NCBI RefSeq assembly: GCF_028769735.1
Contig: NC_088171.1
Location: 126,750,533 to 126,814,532 of the forward strand
Length of the DNA stretch: 64,000 nt
Reading direction: 5' to 3'
Origin: Zonotrichia leucophrys gambelii
Lineage: Eukaryota; Chordata; Aves; Passeriformes; Passerellidae
A model generated the notes under the pieces. It searched no databases. It was not told the origin of the DNA and saw only the letters and a list, made by a program, of their open reading frames with translations. The translations under genes were made by a program, and so were the position numbers. Shown piece by piece: positions 23,526 to 36,428 of the stretch (position 1 is the stretch's first letter; every line of letters starts with the position of its first letter).

Positions 23526-26103
23526 AGTTTTGTAAGAATCGTGGCTTCCCTAAATTTTAATTTAAAATTGTTATTTAATATCCAAACTATCGGATTTTTA
23601 GAAGCAAAACAAGTATACTTTTCTGTTAAAAAAATTATTTTCTTAATGCACAATTGCTTCTTTGATGATCTACAAGCTTGATTGTGGATAAAAATGCCCT
23701 TGCTTGGGGAGCCAATTATAGGCAATTAAGGCCCAGCCTTGTCCATTATAATTTGCATATCTATAATCAGTGTAACTGGGGTTGGTTGAAAAACCAGGGA
23801 CATGGCAAAATGCTCTGCACAGAAACTCTGCAGAAGAAGATGACTTGGTAAACATTTTTAGAGATTTTCCTAGAACTGTTTATTTTAATACCGGATAACT
23901 TTCCCCATTGTTTAAGCTTGGGTTTCATTTCTGCAATATGTTTATACTGATAGTTCAAAACAAACAGTTCATCACATTTTCTTTCTTGCAGTAACTGGCT
24001 GGCTCACGTGACACTCTTTGGTATTTAGTTGCAGTGTCTAAGGATTGCCAAAGAGGAGTTACATGAAATGTTATCATCATGTCTTGCTTAGGAAGTTGCT
24101 GTTGGCTTGCTGAACTTACAGTATTGATGGACTCAGTGTACATTCAGGATAGCTCTATAGATGAGTGTTTCATATACTTTTCCTGACATCTAAATGGCAG
24201 AAACAATTGTTATAACAGTAATGAGTGAGTTTTACATGATCCACTGCTTCTTTTCTTCTAGCTCATTATTTAAGCAGAGTACTATAAAAGCTTAAAAATA
24301 TTGCTTAATGATAGTATACTATTAGAAGTTAACACATACAAGTATTACAAGAAGGTAGATAAACAAAAAAAAAAAAAGCAAAAAAAAGCAGCCATAACTC
24401 AGTTTCTTTCCCTTCAAACTTCTGTTATTCACCATCTACAACCAAGGAAGTATGAAATTATTATCTTTATTCAGTCATTAAAGAAACAAATTATGAGTAG
24501 TTTTTCTGGGATATCTGTAACCATTTGATAGTCTAAGGTTCATTCTCAGAATAAATCAACAAAATTATTTTTGTGGTCTTTGTTGACTTCCTTATTTTGC
24601 AACAGTAACAACACAAGTGCTCACCGAGGTTTTAAGCAGGTAAGAGATCTAGGTTTTGAGAGGGCCAGACATTATGTAGAAACACATGGCTTTTGGAAAG
24701 GCCAGTGTCTGATACTGTGTGCTGAGACTCCACTGTCCCTTTGTGCTGTCTTTACCATCAGGGCTTAACTGTTTTTTTCTGCAATAAAATATAATATGCT
24801 TATATGTGTGGAATGGCTGATTTTTGACTTGGATTTTATTTTTTTTGACTTGGACTTTGCTGAAGATGGGAAAATCCCTTGTCTGTCACTCTTGCTGTGA
24901 AGCAGAGAGGAAATACGACACAGCAAGCTGAGTGAAAATGTGACAGAAAATTTTTTCATATTAAGAAAGCAATTTTCATGGGTTGAACTATTACAAGAAA
25001 TGTTAAAAATTCCATTTTATTTATAATTATCTTTCATTGGGCATTTTGCAATGTAACGTGACCTAAAAGTTCACATGATATTTGGATGTCAAATGCAACC
25101 AGGAGATTCATTATGAACTCCTGGAAACTCCCACAAACACAAGGTGGTCAATGGATTTGAAATCTGCTATTCTGCATGTATGAGCATTACTAACAGAGCT
25201 GTGTATTAATCTGGGTTCTCCCTTTTGCTTTGGAGTCAATGAATTCTCATATCCAAAGGAGAGCCTCATTCTAGTGATATTTGAAGTGCAGTTCCCACAA
25301 ATGTTGTGAAACAAAGGGTGGAATACAAATTAGTGGGATTTCTTAGTGTACTTCTCAATGAGCAAGTATATCTGTAAAAAATCCAAATTTAAGGAGTAAA
25401 AATAACTTGATGGAAATAAACTTGCTCCAAGAAAATTAATGTTTGAGTGTAAATCCAAAATTGCTTATATTCCCCCAAAAATCTATTGGCCAAGAACATG
25501 CCTGCTTTTCAAAACTCTGTTAGTCAAATTGCTCAAGTCCTTGGAATATTCTGATATACTCACAAGAAAGAGGCAATACTTCAAATGTGGAAATGCCTGA
25601 AAACTTTACATTCTTGGAGAATAATTTATTTGGCAATTAAGCTTTTTTTTTTGGAAGCAGAAGAATCAGGGAATTAGACTCAAGGACATTTTCACATGTT
25701 GCCACATTTGGTAGCAAATTACTTAAAAAAATATTTCCCATGCTTGGAGGGAAGGCTTTATCATAATGTTCAGTAGGAACTGAATGTGTTTATTTACAGT
25801 GATGACGGCCATAATTAGGAAATTTCTGGTAACAATAAAATATTACATTTATTAGTCATCAGAATTGTCCAACCGAGATGCCCAGTGGGAGATCTCATTT
25901 GGAGCACTGAGAGCTTTTCTAGATGAAACTGATATACAGCAAATGCTACGTAATTTTCAGAGTGCTGAGAACTCATTGTTCCCATTCAACCAAGCAAACT
26001 ACTCCTACAGTGCTGTGTGTCCTGGGGAGAAAAAAAACACCACTGGGGGAAAAGTAATGAGGTTGGGTATGTCAGGTCTGCATCATCCCACCCAAACTTA
26101 GAT
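23526..26103 (+). other. ANGPT1: ANGPT1 intron 1, no exon seen
   Basis: AT-rich intronic DNA with A-rich tracts (24365-24377). A short repeated TTTTTGACTTGGA occurs twice at about 24821-24855. No exon 2 coding block was found. Confidence 0.55.
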
Positions 26104-27205
26104 TTATAGAATCATAGGATCATTAAGGTTGAAAAAGACTTCCAAGATCAAGTTCAACCTCTGAACCAAACATCACCATGTCAACTAAATCATTGCACTA
26201 AGTGCTACATCCAGTCATTTCTTGAACACCTTCCTGGATAGTGACTCCACTAGCTCCCTGGGCAGCCTGTTCCCATGCTTAACCACCCTTTCAATTAAGA
26301 ACTTTTTTCCTGACATCAACCTGAACCTCCCCTGGCACAGCTTGAGGCCATTTCCTCATGTTCTGTCACTTGCTGCTCAGGAGAAGAGACCAACCCCACC
26401 TCACTACAACCTCCTTTCACATAATTGTAGAGAATGATAAAGTCCCTTTTTAGCCTCCTTTTCTTCAGGCTAAACAACCTCAGCTCCTTCAGCTGCTTCT
26501 CATGCAACTTACCTTTAAACACTTTTTTAAACTGATCTTTAAACCAGCTTTGTTGCCCTTCTCTGGACCTGCTCCAGAGACTCACTGTTTTTCTTGAATT
26601 GAGTGACCTGAAACTGGACACAGCATTCAAGGAGTGCTTTCACTAGTGCCCAGTACAGGACAATCACTTTACTAATTCTGCTTGCCACCCTATTACTGAT
26701 CCAGGCCAGGATGCCATTGGCATCTTCTTGGCCACCTGGACATGCCCTGGCTCACATTCAGCAGCTGTCAACCAGCACCCCCAGGTCCTTTTCCACTGGG
26801 CAGCTTTCCAGGCACTGTTCCCACTGAAGGGGGTTGTTGTGACCCAAGGGCAGGACCCAGAAATTTGCCTTGTTTAACCTTCTTCAGTTGGCCTTGGTCC
26901 ACAGATTCGGCCTGTCCAGATCCCTCTGCAGAAACTTCCTACCCTCCAGCAGATCGACACTCTCACTCCACTTAGTGCAGTCTGTGAACTTGCTGAGGAA
27001 GCACTCGATCCCCTCATCCAGTTAATTAAAAAAGTTGCTAAATAGAGCTGGCCCCAATACTGAACCTTGGAGACTGCATGAGTGACTGGCCACTAGCTGG
27101 AAATAGAATTCACTATCACACTCTGGGCCCAGTCTTAGAGCCAGTTTTTAACTCAGAGTGCACCTGTCCAAGTCACTGGCTGCCAGCTTCTTCAGGAGAA
27201 TGCCA
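26104..27205 (-). mobile_element. CR1 LINE, 1.1-kb 5'-truncated copy, antisense to ANGPT1
   Basis: The largest CR1 copy here. The + strand starts with the reverse complement of the 3' tail (TATAGAATCATAGGATCATT) and passes through the whole 3' UTR (CTCCCTGGGCAGCCTGTTCC, GTTGCCCTTCTCTGGACCTG, AGCACCCCCAGGTCCTTTTC). It then reaches the C-terminal end of ORF2. Near its 5' breakpoint the reverse strand reads ILLKKLAASDLDRCTL, a known CR1 reverse-transcriptase-end peptide, followed by a stop. It is 5'-truncated at about 27205, as usual for LINE insertions, and broken by stops and indels, so it cannot move by itself. Confidence 0.95.
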
Positions 27206-27547
27206 GTTACCCATATTGTTTTTTCTTTGCTGTGGGGAATCTCTTAGTGCTGTGTCAAGAGACAGTAGCAAGCCCAGAGGAAGACTCAGGCATCTGAACA
27301 GTTCTGTGGAAGTCCCTGTTTCTCTTCACTGACCCCAGGAAAATCCTGAGCAGCTTGCTTACTGATTTAAACACCCCAGTTTAGTGTGATGGATTTAAGC
27401 TTTACTTCTGTCCAGGCCTGCAGTATGGACTTCACTTGTGACTGCTAGGAAATTGTAAACTCATCAAGCTGCTGCTCCAACCTGTATCTATCTGTACATG
27501 ACCAGTGAGGAATACCTCGTTATTCAGTGCTAATGTTTATTTTTGTC
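27206..27547 (+). other. Intron 1, region 5' of the CR1 copy, unclassified
   Basis: No CR1 homology could be followed beyond about 27205. Moderately GC-rich at first, then AT-rich. No exon recognised. Confidence 0.45.
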
Positions 27548-27594
27548 AATTAACAAAATTAAATGTTTATTAATAAAAATTAATTTTGTTAATT
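27548..27594. repeat. Perfect AT-rich inverted repeat, 15-bp arms
   Basis: AATTAACAAAATTAA at 27548-27562 is the exact reverse complement of TTAATTTTGTTAATT at 27580-27594, with a 17-bp spacer. A further partial copy, AATTAACAAAAATTTTGG, follows at 27601-27618. It can fold as a hairpin or cruciform. Confidence 0.85.
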
Positions 27595-30500
27595 TGCCAA
27601 AATTAACAAAAATTTTGGATAAACTTATGTTTATCAAAACTGCAGTCGTTTGCATGACCTGTTGCAAGCGAAATCTGAAAGGTGAAGATACTTAACGGTC
27701 TACTTTTATTCATGTCAATTTACAGTTTAGCTTAGTTCAGTCTTATTGCCTGTATTTACAACAATTGCAGACAAGGAAGAGCTAGTAAATGAGGACCTTC
27801 TAGAACCAGCATAATGGTTTAAGTTTGCTGTGAACTCATCTTTAACACCAGCAGCCCAAGTGTCTTGAATAAACAGCCCTGATGTAAAAGCCTTCCCAGT
27901 AGCATAAGAATTTCCTCTCTTGTTAAGGGGTTGAAGTTTGATCAGGAAAAGGAAATTGAAATAGTTTCATATTTCTTAGAAAAAAACTTTTTTTTATGAA
28001 ACAAGCTGTACTTAACACAAGATTATTTTTCTGCAACCACATGTGCATATTTTAGACAGTGTTATGAAACACCAGGGTGGTGAATATTCACTTGGAAGGA
28101 TAACTTAGAAGTGCCATAAATTGTTACACATTTGCACTGCATTCTCATTAATATTTCTGCACAAAGATCAAGATTCACTCTTCATTGTCTTAGGAATCAG
28201 GTTAATCTAAGACAGTGTAAGTCTCTACTCAACTGGGATAAGAATTCTAATCAGGGACTTGCACCAGTTTAATTATCCCTGTTTAAAACTGATACAAATC
28301 AAACTAGCATAACTTTCCTGTCTAAACAAGACCTAACAGTGAATTACGCTCAGGACTGAACATGTATATGATGCAGATGGTCAATGCAAGACAGGTACAG
28401 GGTCAGCTAGAAAGATGCTCAAGTTACACTATATAAATGATTTGCTTTCCAATTTAAATGGAACAAACCCACCAAAAATTGTTTAAGATAATGCAGTAAT
28501 TGCTTAGAGGAAGTCATATAGAAGATCTGTATTCAAGGCCATGGAGCTACCTTGAAGGAAATTTCTTAAACTTTCTTGACTAGCTTCTAGGAGGAGAAAT
28601 GAAAAAAAATAAGAAAAAGAAATAATAAGAAAAAGGGTAAGAGTAAGAGAACTATGCTAGTTTTGTGGTGGAATAGGTGTGTCTTTAGGAGAGGTAATTT
28701 AAAGGTCTGTTATATGATAGTATGCGATGAATCATATGATCTGTGTTACTAATCTTTTCTTAAAGGAGAGAGAAATAGGCTGAAAGTCCATGTAAAATGT
28801 TGGAAAATCTGTGTAGAAGATCTGTAAGTAAAAAGTGGATGATGAAAAGCTCTCTAAGAAGTCTGTAAAATTTCTTTCCCTTCAACAACTGAGTCTGGAG
28901 CATGAGTGTCTGCACACATATATGCATTTTGGTCTTTGGAGTGTTTGGTTTTAAGATACTTGGAAATCTTTTTTTAAATGTTGTGTCTTAAATCCATTTT
29001 CATGTTTTATACCAATGTACATGCTATCAATCTGTTGTTCTCAAAATGACCTGTTGGCTTAAAAAAAAAAAACAACTTGGTAGCAAGATAAAATCTTGTT
29101 TGTTGTACATGCATTAATTCTCTGTGAACAATTTTCCAGCTGCATTGCTGAAAAAACATTTTACAAAAGCACATTTACTTTTGTTCCTTCCAGAATGTAT
29201 ATGAAGCAGGAATTTTCATGTATCCTGGAAGAAGTATTGGACTTTTGTTCTCCCCATCCCAGGCACATTTCTGTCCTTACATGTGCCTGTGTTGCAAGAC
29301 AAACCTGATTGTGCTCCGTGCATGCATGACATCTGCTTCTTTAATAGAAACATGGCAGAGGTGTATAGCTATAATTTTTCATCACTTCTTCTGGGGATTT
29401 TTATTTTTAAATTCTTGCCATTTGTCTGTCATGTTGTCTCTAGTTGTCTTGTTGCAGACAGAGGTACCAGGCATTCCTTCTGACGCAGGAGTGTATGGAA
29501 ACAACAAAAATTAACTTGATCCAGTTAGCTGAATTTTCTTCTGATTCTGTTCTGCCTGAGAATTTGGGTACTGGTATTCTTTCTTCTCCTCTTATACCAA
29601 GGAGGCTTGAGAGATCACAGTAGAGATAAGATAAACTCTGGGCGTTCCTCCCAGGATGAAATTAGGCAAGACTAAAGAACTATGGGAGAAAATTTGGAGT
29701 ATGAGCAGACAACCTTAGAAGGTAATTTGTCTGGTTTTGACAGCATGGCTTCTTTCACACTAGAACACAGATGATCATATTGGTGCTAATCAGTTTTGAA
29801 TCTAAAAATGATTTCTACTGCAGGCTGATGCGCCATTTATAGACTGATCCTTCCTTCTTTCACATCTGAACTTCCCTTAAAGGCTTTCTATATGCAAGAC
29901 ATTTTTTTTTTTTAAAGATTTAAGTTACAAAATTTAAGTCTTAGGGATAATACTGTTAGCAGTCAGTCTTTTAGCTTCCCGTTCTGTGATACACCAACCT
30001 AAAACTGCAGATGTAACTTGCAAGGTTTCAGAGAAAAGCACTGAGTTTGAGGCAGGTGAGTGGTCCTGCCCACTATTTTAAATGTTACAGCAAACTTTGA
30101 GTCATTACCAAAGGCCATTAATTCTTTAAAGGGGGATTCTTATGTCCTGATTGTAGGTGAAAAAAAAAAAATCAGATTCTTGATATGTACATTCAATATT
30201 TTGACATGTATTTTAATATTTCACCTTTCTACACTCCAAATGCACAGAACATATTTTAAATACCTGCAAAAATCAAAGGAGAAGTCCTAGTACAATCTCT
30301 AGAGATGCATTTTCATTTATCTTCAAGATTGCTGTGGACTTGCCTGCCCTCTGGATCATATTATTTATGAATGTTTTAAAGTTGTCAGCCTATGTTTATA
30401 AAAGCGTTTTTTTCTTTTGGAATCTCTTGCTGGCAAGTATGGTGTTGCACAGTGCAGATTTAGGAAAAAATAACTTATTTGTTGTTAACTGATATATATT

Positions 30501-32093
30501 TTTGTTTTCTTTTTCTAGGCAATGTATTGAATGAATATTTGAATTTGTATTACAACACCCATGGTTCTGTTTAACAGTGCTGATTTTCACTTTCATATAT
30601 TCAGCTTTGAGTTGCTTTAGCAGTATTTATTTTCTGGGAATTTTAGTTCTCATGCAGAAGTATTTTGAAGGAAAGAAAACTGTATTAAATAATTTCTTTA
30701 AAACTCTGCCATCAGTTCAGTGTGTGGGTAACAGTGAGGGTGAATCATAGAGTCAGTTACACGTCTTTCTCTTCTCACTTATGAGTCATGCATTTGTGTC
30801 TCAGGAAGGAAGGATCTTCAAATAATTATGTCACTACCACTGTCAGAGTACTATTCCTAAAAAATGTGGTTTTTTTTTAAATTGAAAATCTTGTGCAGAA
30901 ATTACTCATTATTTCTGAAATCTCAGAGAAATGCTTCATATAAAATCTGTTTCCTTGAAGTCTCCTGCAACACCAAAGAACTCAAAGACTGCTGCAGCCT
31001 TTCAAAAATTGGGCATTCATATGCAGATAAAAGTAACAGAAATGAGGATTTAGATCTCTGCCTTTATCATTTAAGTATCAAGTATATTTATTTGTATCAT
31101 AGTTAAATATTTACCCTTCCCAGTCTTAACTCATCAGGAAATTCCAGTAGCATTCTAGGCCACATCAGCAAATCAACAGAGTAATGGGAAACCCCCAAAC
31201 CATGAAGCCTTTGGTGCTGTGCCTGGAATTTTGAGGATCTGCTTAGAAGGAACATTGCTCAAAGACATGATCTAATCTCTTCCTGAATGAACTATTCCCC
31301 TTTGTTCCTTGGCTAAAACTTCAAAATTCACTCTATGTGTGACTTACCACAGTAGAGATAAATGGTCAAGGGCCACCTATCTTTCCTGCTTCACTTCTGT
31401 CAATGGGAAAGGCCATCAATGCTCTGCTAGAAGGTTTTTCTGTGTTGCTATTTTTGTGTGGAGGAGATATGGACTGCAAAATTCTTTATCACTTTAGCCT
31501 GTGAAATACAGAGGCGATGATTAAGGTTGTTTGTCTTCACATTTTTCTTGAATGATCCAATTGGATCTCTCGGCTTTTCTAGGAATTGTGGCTGATGCAA
31601 TAAATATTCTTTTGTATACTCCTCTGACATCGTTGACCTCCATGACATCCCACAGCTTAACCATTAGAGCCTCTGCCTTTGTGTCAATTGTTAAAAGAAC
31701 TGTTTTTACCTGTTACAATACCAAAGTTTTATGCAGGGAAGCATAAACAAGACAACTGTATTTGCAGAGGCACACAAGGGAAGAGTCGTTTGCCATGTAC
31801 CATAAGATTATTGTTAAAAGTAAAAGATGATTACAGCAGAATTAATTCAATAATAATTGGAAACAAAATGTCTTGGTGTTGATGACTCAGTTTCTAACTG
31901 TGGACCATCAGTCTAGGGAGGGTCAGCTCAGGCAAAGTGTAAGGGACCCAGAGAGATATAGAAAAGGCTAAATATAAGGTGGGAGGTGAGGGTGGTGCTT
32001 CGGAGCAAGAAGTCTGTCCATTTGAGGTTGATAGAAGATTTGATTAAAAATTCCTAGGAGGGTAAATGATACAATCCACAAATTTGTGACTGC

Positions 32094-32138
32094 CAAGGTA
32101 CCAACCTATCACTAAAGTACACACAACCAGGTACCTTG
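32094..32138. repeat. Inverted repeat, 9-bp perfect arms
   Basis: CAAGGTACC at 32094-32102 pairs with GGTACCTTG at 32130-32138 across a 27-bp spacer. It may be chance at this length. Confidence 0.6.
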
Positions 32139-32784
32139 TCCTGATGTGACAGAAAAGACTGAGAAATTTCTTTGGTATTCAGCACTGTGTTCAGTAAAAT
32201 GTCCTGAAACAATGCAGATGTAAACTATTTACAGGTGTGTGGCCCTACAAATGTCATAATACTGTGTATTTCAGCAGTAGTAAAGCTTGCTGAAGGAAAA
32301 CTCATCATAATCAAATTAAGATTTCCATTTTTTAAATAACAAGAAAATTCTTTTTCGAAACTTAAGAATATAAAAGCAAGTAAGAGAAGATGCTCAGCAT
32401 CATGTTTTAATGAGGAAACCAGAAATTCTCCAAATTTTGCTAGTTATCCAGGTATATCTAAAATGCATCCCAGGCTGAAATGCTGAATGGAACTCAAATG
32501 CCATGTGGGCCATTACAGGTTGTAGCTAATGTGTCACTTTGTCACCAGGAATGCCCTCAGCTATCAGTTATGAACTCATAAGCAGTGTTTGTGGTTGCTG
32601 CTTATACCATTAAGGGAAGAAACAATTTAATTGCATCCAGCAAGCACCCTGGACAGTTTATGATGATGAGCTAGAGGTCAGGAATATTGGAAAGGCATTT
32701 GCCCAAATTTGCCAACTTTAAATTTTGCAGGATCTAAGAACTTGACCTCAAATGCTTCAAGGGTCCTCAAATGTGGACTATGAA

Positions 32785-32808
32785 TGAGGCATATGAATAT
32801 ATGCCTCA
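32785..32808. repeat. Palindrome, 10-bp arms with 4-bp loop
   Basis: TGAGGCATAT (32785-32794) and ATATGCCTCA (32799-32808) are perfect reverse complements around GAAT. A nearby ATTCATGAGGCA (about 32812-32823) repeats part of the left arm. Confidence 0.8.
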
Positions 32809-33098
32809 AATATTCATGAGGCAAGCTTTAACCCAGTAAAATAAATTGTTTTAATTTCACAATTGGAGTGTTAGGACAAGGACATAGCTACTTTTCACGG
32901 ACTTCAGCTGGAGGTAGAACTGAGTTGGAATTCCTCTGTTGCACTGAACAAGCACATGTATATTTTATTCTTTTGGATAAGTGGGTGAGAATGAGAAGTC
33001 CAGAGACTTTTATAGAGAACACTGACACAAAGTTCAATAAAAGGAGAATTATAATTCCTTGTACAGCTTACTTAAATAAACATCTATCATTAAATACC

Positions 33099-33121
33099 TT
33101 TTTTTTTTTTTTTTTTTTTTT
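33099..33121 (+). repeat. Poly-T tract (23 bp)
   Basis: An uninterrupted run of T. No transposon or processed pseudogene body could be recognised next to it on either strand. Confidence 0.9.
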
Positions 33122-36100
33122 GCTAATGCATGATAACCATTATGTCACATGCTGAACAAGCCACTATACAAACAGGAATAAATTTAGTATTTAACTGTTT
33201 ATTCAGCATATTTATATATTGACTTTTAAAGTAAAATGGATGTACCAACAGTAAAAAATATTAATAAAATTAAATATGGACTGAAATAAAAGAACTTGTC
33301 AAGAATTCAGTTTTAAAGCTAGGATTAGGGATTGTATTTCTTTAGTGCTAAACCAGTAAGAGCATTTGTTGTGTGTTACCTTAATAGCTCCCACAAAAAA
33401 ACTGCCTTACAAACCCTAGAAGTAAGAGGGAAAAAATGAAGAAGAAAAAAGTTTCCTTGAGCCAGGATTTAGAACTCCAACGCATCTTGGAAACATCTAG
33501 TAATTTGGCCACTCACCCCCTGGGGTATTTCCTGGAAGCAGAATTGAGCAAGACTGAAAATGTTTTTGTTGCACTGTTATGGGCATGAAGTTAAGACATG
33601 AATTCTTGATCCATAAAATATGTACCAAGTGTGACATCTTTTTTTATGTGAACTGTTAAAGACTACTTCAACATTTTTATTCATTATTTTTCTGACAAAA
33701 TCATACAAAGCTCCTGAAATCATGATCAAAACTCTGGTTGTTCATCACTAGAATTAGTCCTGTTTGGTTTTGTCTTTGTTTTTATTTTTTCTCTGGGCTA
33801 TAACTCACCATGATGGGACACTGAAAATGTGTTTTAGTGTATATTTCCCATTTTCATTATTCTTAAGTTTCAAGATGACAGCTGAGTGTTACTTCTATCA
33901 GCATGGTTTTGAATGCTGTCATGCTTTCACTTCCATAGTACAATCATTCAGAAAGTATACAAGAAAGCTGAAGCAAGACTATTTTTAGAATACTACTCAT
34001 AATGGAATAGAGAGATATTATATTTTGAGACAACCTAAGTCAGAGTTGCTCAGTGTTTTTTCTATCACAATGGATATTAATTTTGGTTTTGCTTCTCTTA
34101 GGCTTGGCATTGCTATTATATTTTCTAGGTGTTGTTATCATAAGATCTTACCAAAAAAATTCAATTAGAAAAACTAGTAATTTTCTATGGGAACATAAAC
34201 TCAAAGGAGGTTTTCAACACAGTCTGCAAACCCAAACTATTATCATTAAAGACTCTCCAGAGGATTAGAAACTGGGAAAAAGGTCTTGACTCTCACTTGG
34301 AGTGTGATGTTAATGTATCCATATGGAGCTTGGCCTGATGCTGCTCACAGTGAATCAGCAGGAAAAAACTAAGCTCAATTTCTCTTCCCAAAAGGGGTTT
34401 TCCCAACCTCAGGCCCACCCAACTTAACCTGACTCTATCCTTTCTCCTTTTCCTGTCACTTTCAGAAGTTCCAGGTTAACTTTTGGTACCAGCTATCTGG
34501 GTTCACAAACATCAAAAGGTTTCTGCCTTAACATAAGGGGATTTCTCTCTAGTGAGAGAGAGACAAACGCCAGTACTATCCAGGCAAATCTGTTTGGCAG
34601 AACAGGAAATTCCCAGATGGTCAGGAGGAATTTTAAAGGGTTGGAGTGGTATGTTGCAAAACACTAGCCTGGCACCCATGGAGACTGAAGTCTGTTATTT
34701 ATAGAAAATCAGAGGCAAAAAAATGGATGACGTGCTTCCTCACAATATGCTCTACAATCATTGCATTGTGTCAACATGAATTTGTGGGGTACCACAGCGA
34801 GATATGAAATGATAGCATGGACTCTATCCCCGGCCAGTCCTTTCCTCCACACACCTAGAAAGATACCAACTAAATTTGTGAGCAGGGGCAGTTTTATAAT
34901 AATCAATCAAACAAACAAACAAACACACACCTTTAGAAAGCTCTGGAACAACAACATAAGTTAGAAATAATGTAATCACTGGCATCAGTGGAACAATCCA
35001 ATATCAAGCTGCTATAGCTTAAAGAAGAGGACTCAAGTCCAGCCTGTGAGAAGCAGACAAGCTCAGATATTTGTTCATTTGAGGATAGGATTTAGTGTAC
35101 AGCTTTTAGTATGCATCCAGCCTACTCCAAGCACTCTCCAGGCCTGAAAGGGGGATCATGAGGTACATCTCATAAGAATAATTTTATAGAGATATTTTTA
35201 GTATTTCCTTTTTATTTCATGTCAAAAAGAACATAAAAACAACTTTTCTTACCTTTTTTTTTCACTATTCTTCCTTTCAGTCCTTTAAAATGCCAAAGAA
35301 GAATTGAGATACTTGTTGAGACAGAAGCACTCAAGCAGGCAGATTATCTTAATTTAAACCTAGTCTTGGATTCTATCTGGCATCTAATGGACATTTGAGT
35401 AATTTTTTGTGTTTCTTTTGCTGAAGCCAATCCGGAAGTGGCTTAGGGTGGATTGTTTTTTTTTTTTTTTCCAAAATATCTTAAAATAGAAAACTCTCCA
35501 AACTCCTAAAATAGAGACTCTCCAATCTTAGGTCTTGAGACCTCAGGTAACAACAGCCTCATGGTACAGAGCAACTGTAAACCAGAATGCTGTGGTTTTC
35601 AGCCAAGAGGCTATAATTCTTAGTTAAATAATGTAATCTCTCTCTTTTTTATCTATTTGTTTATAAACTAATCTTAATTTTCTTTTAAAAATTTTAATTT
35701 TTTTCAAGAACTGAAAGAAATGTCACTGGAAAACATTTTCCTGCTGATAAAATCCGCAGATTGATTTTTTTTCCTCTTTCACATGAGCTAAATTAGCCAG
35801 CTAAAAGTTATTTTTCTTAATTAAACTAAAACCCAGGGCATTGGAAGAAAAGTTACAAATAGTTCTCTTTGAACTCAGATGCCTCTAGTTCAGTGGGGAC
35901 AGTTTGCATGATCTTTTCTACATCAACAACATTCCACATGCATATTCTTTCTATCTTCAAGGAAAAAAAGGAACAGCAGAAGCAACTGTTTCCAGATAAA
36001 CAGGAGGACACCAAAACAGTGCATCCCTTTTCTTGCTAGAAAATACATCCATGTGCTGTGGCTGTACACAAATACTACATTTAGGCTTCTCCTTCATACA

Positions 36101-36250
36101 CCAAGATAATACCAGAACCTGATTCTACTCTCACCCAAGTTAGCCCTAAGGCAATCACTTTGTAGAAGCCTGCTGATTTTATCAATTGAACACATGATAA
36201 CAGTCCAGTGTTTTGTTTAGTGATGTACTGGAAATGCATATCTGGATGTT

Positions 36251-36428
36251 AGAGTCATAGAAACTTTGATGTTGGTAAGGATCTTAAAGACCATCTATTT
36301 CCAGCCCCACAGCCACAGTCAGGTGCATTTTCCACTAGACCAGTTTGCACAAAGCCCCACCCAACCTGGCCTTCAAAACTTCCAGGGATGGGGCAGCCAC
36401 AATTCCCCTGGGCAGAGATGCCCTGAGA
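36251..36428 (-). mobile_element. CR1 LINE fragment, reverse orientation
   Basis: The + strand reads AGAGTCATAGAAACTTTGAT (reverse of the CR1 tail) then GATCTTAAAGACCATCTATT, TTTTCCACTAGACCAG, AAGCCCCACCCAACCTGGCC and TCCAGGGATGGGGCAGCCAC. This is the standard CR1 3'-UTR order in reverse. About 180 bp, decayed. Confidence 0.92.

Larger units (their letters stand above)
27620..36250 (+). other. ANGPT1: ANGPT1 intron 1, 8.6 kb without a nameable gene or repeat
   Basis: AT-rich intronic DNA. I see a 23-T tract (33099-33121), a T tract at 35455-35471, a CAAA microsatellite (about 34908-34924), and two perfect small inverted repeats listed separately. ORFs are short and unrecognised. No exon 2 of ANGPT1 was found. 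Confidence 0.55.

Noticed and set aside
23426..23725. 99-codon reverse-strand frame sharing a short peptide with the strand opposite exon 1
   Set aside because: The shared peptide only reflects the 35-bp DNA copy of exon 1; the frame has no other coding sign.
26222..26975. Several open frames at 26222-26437, 26316-26630 and 26742-26975
   Set aside because: All lie inside the reverse-oriented CR1 copy and are explained by it.
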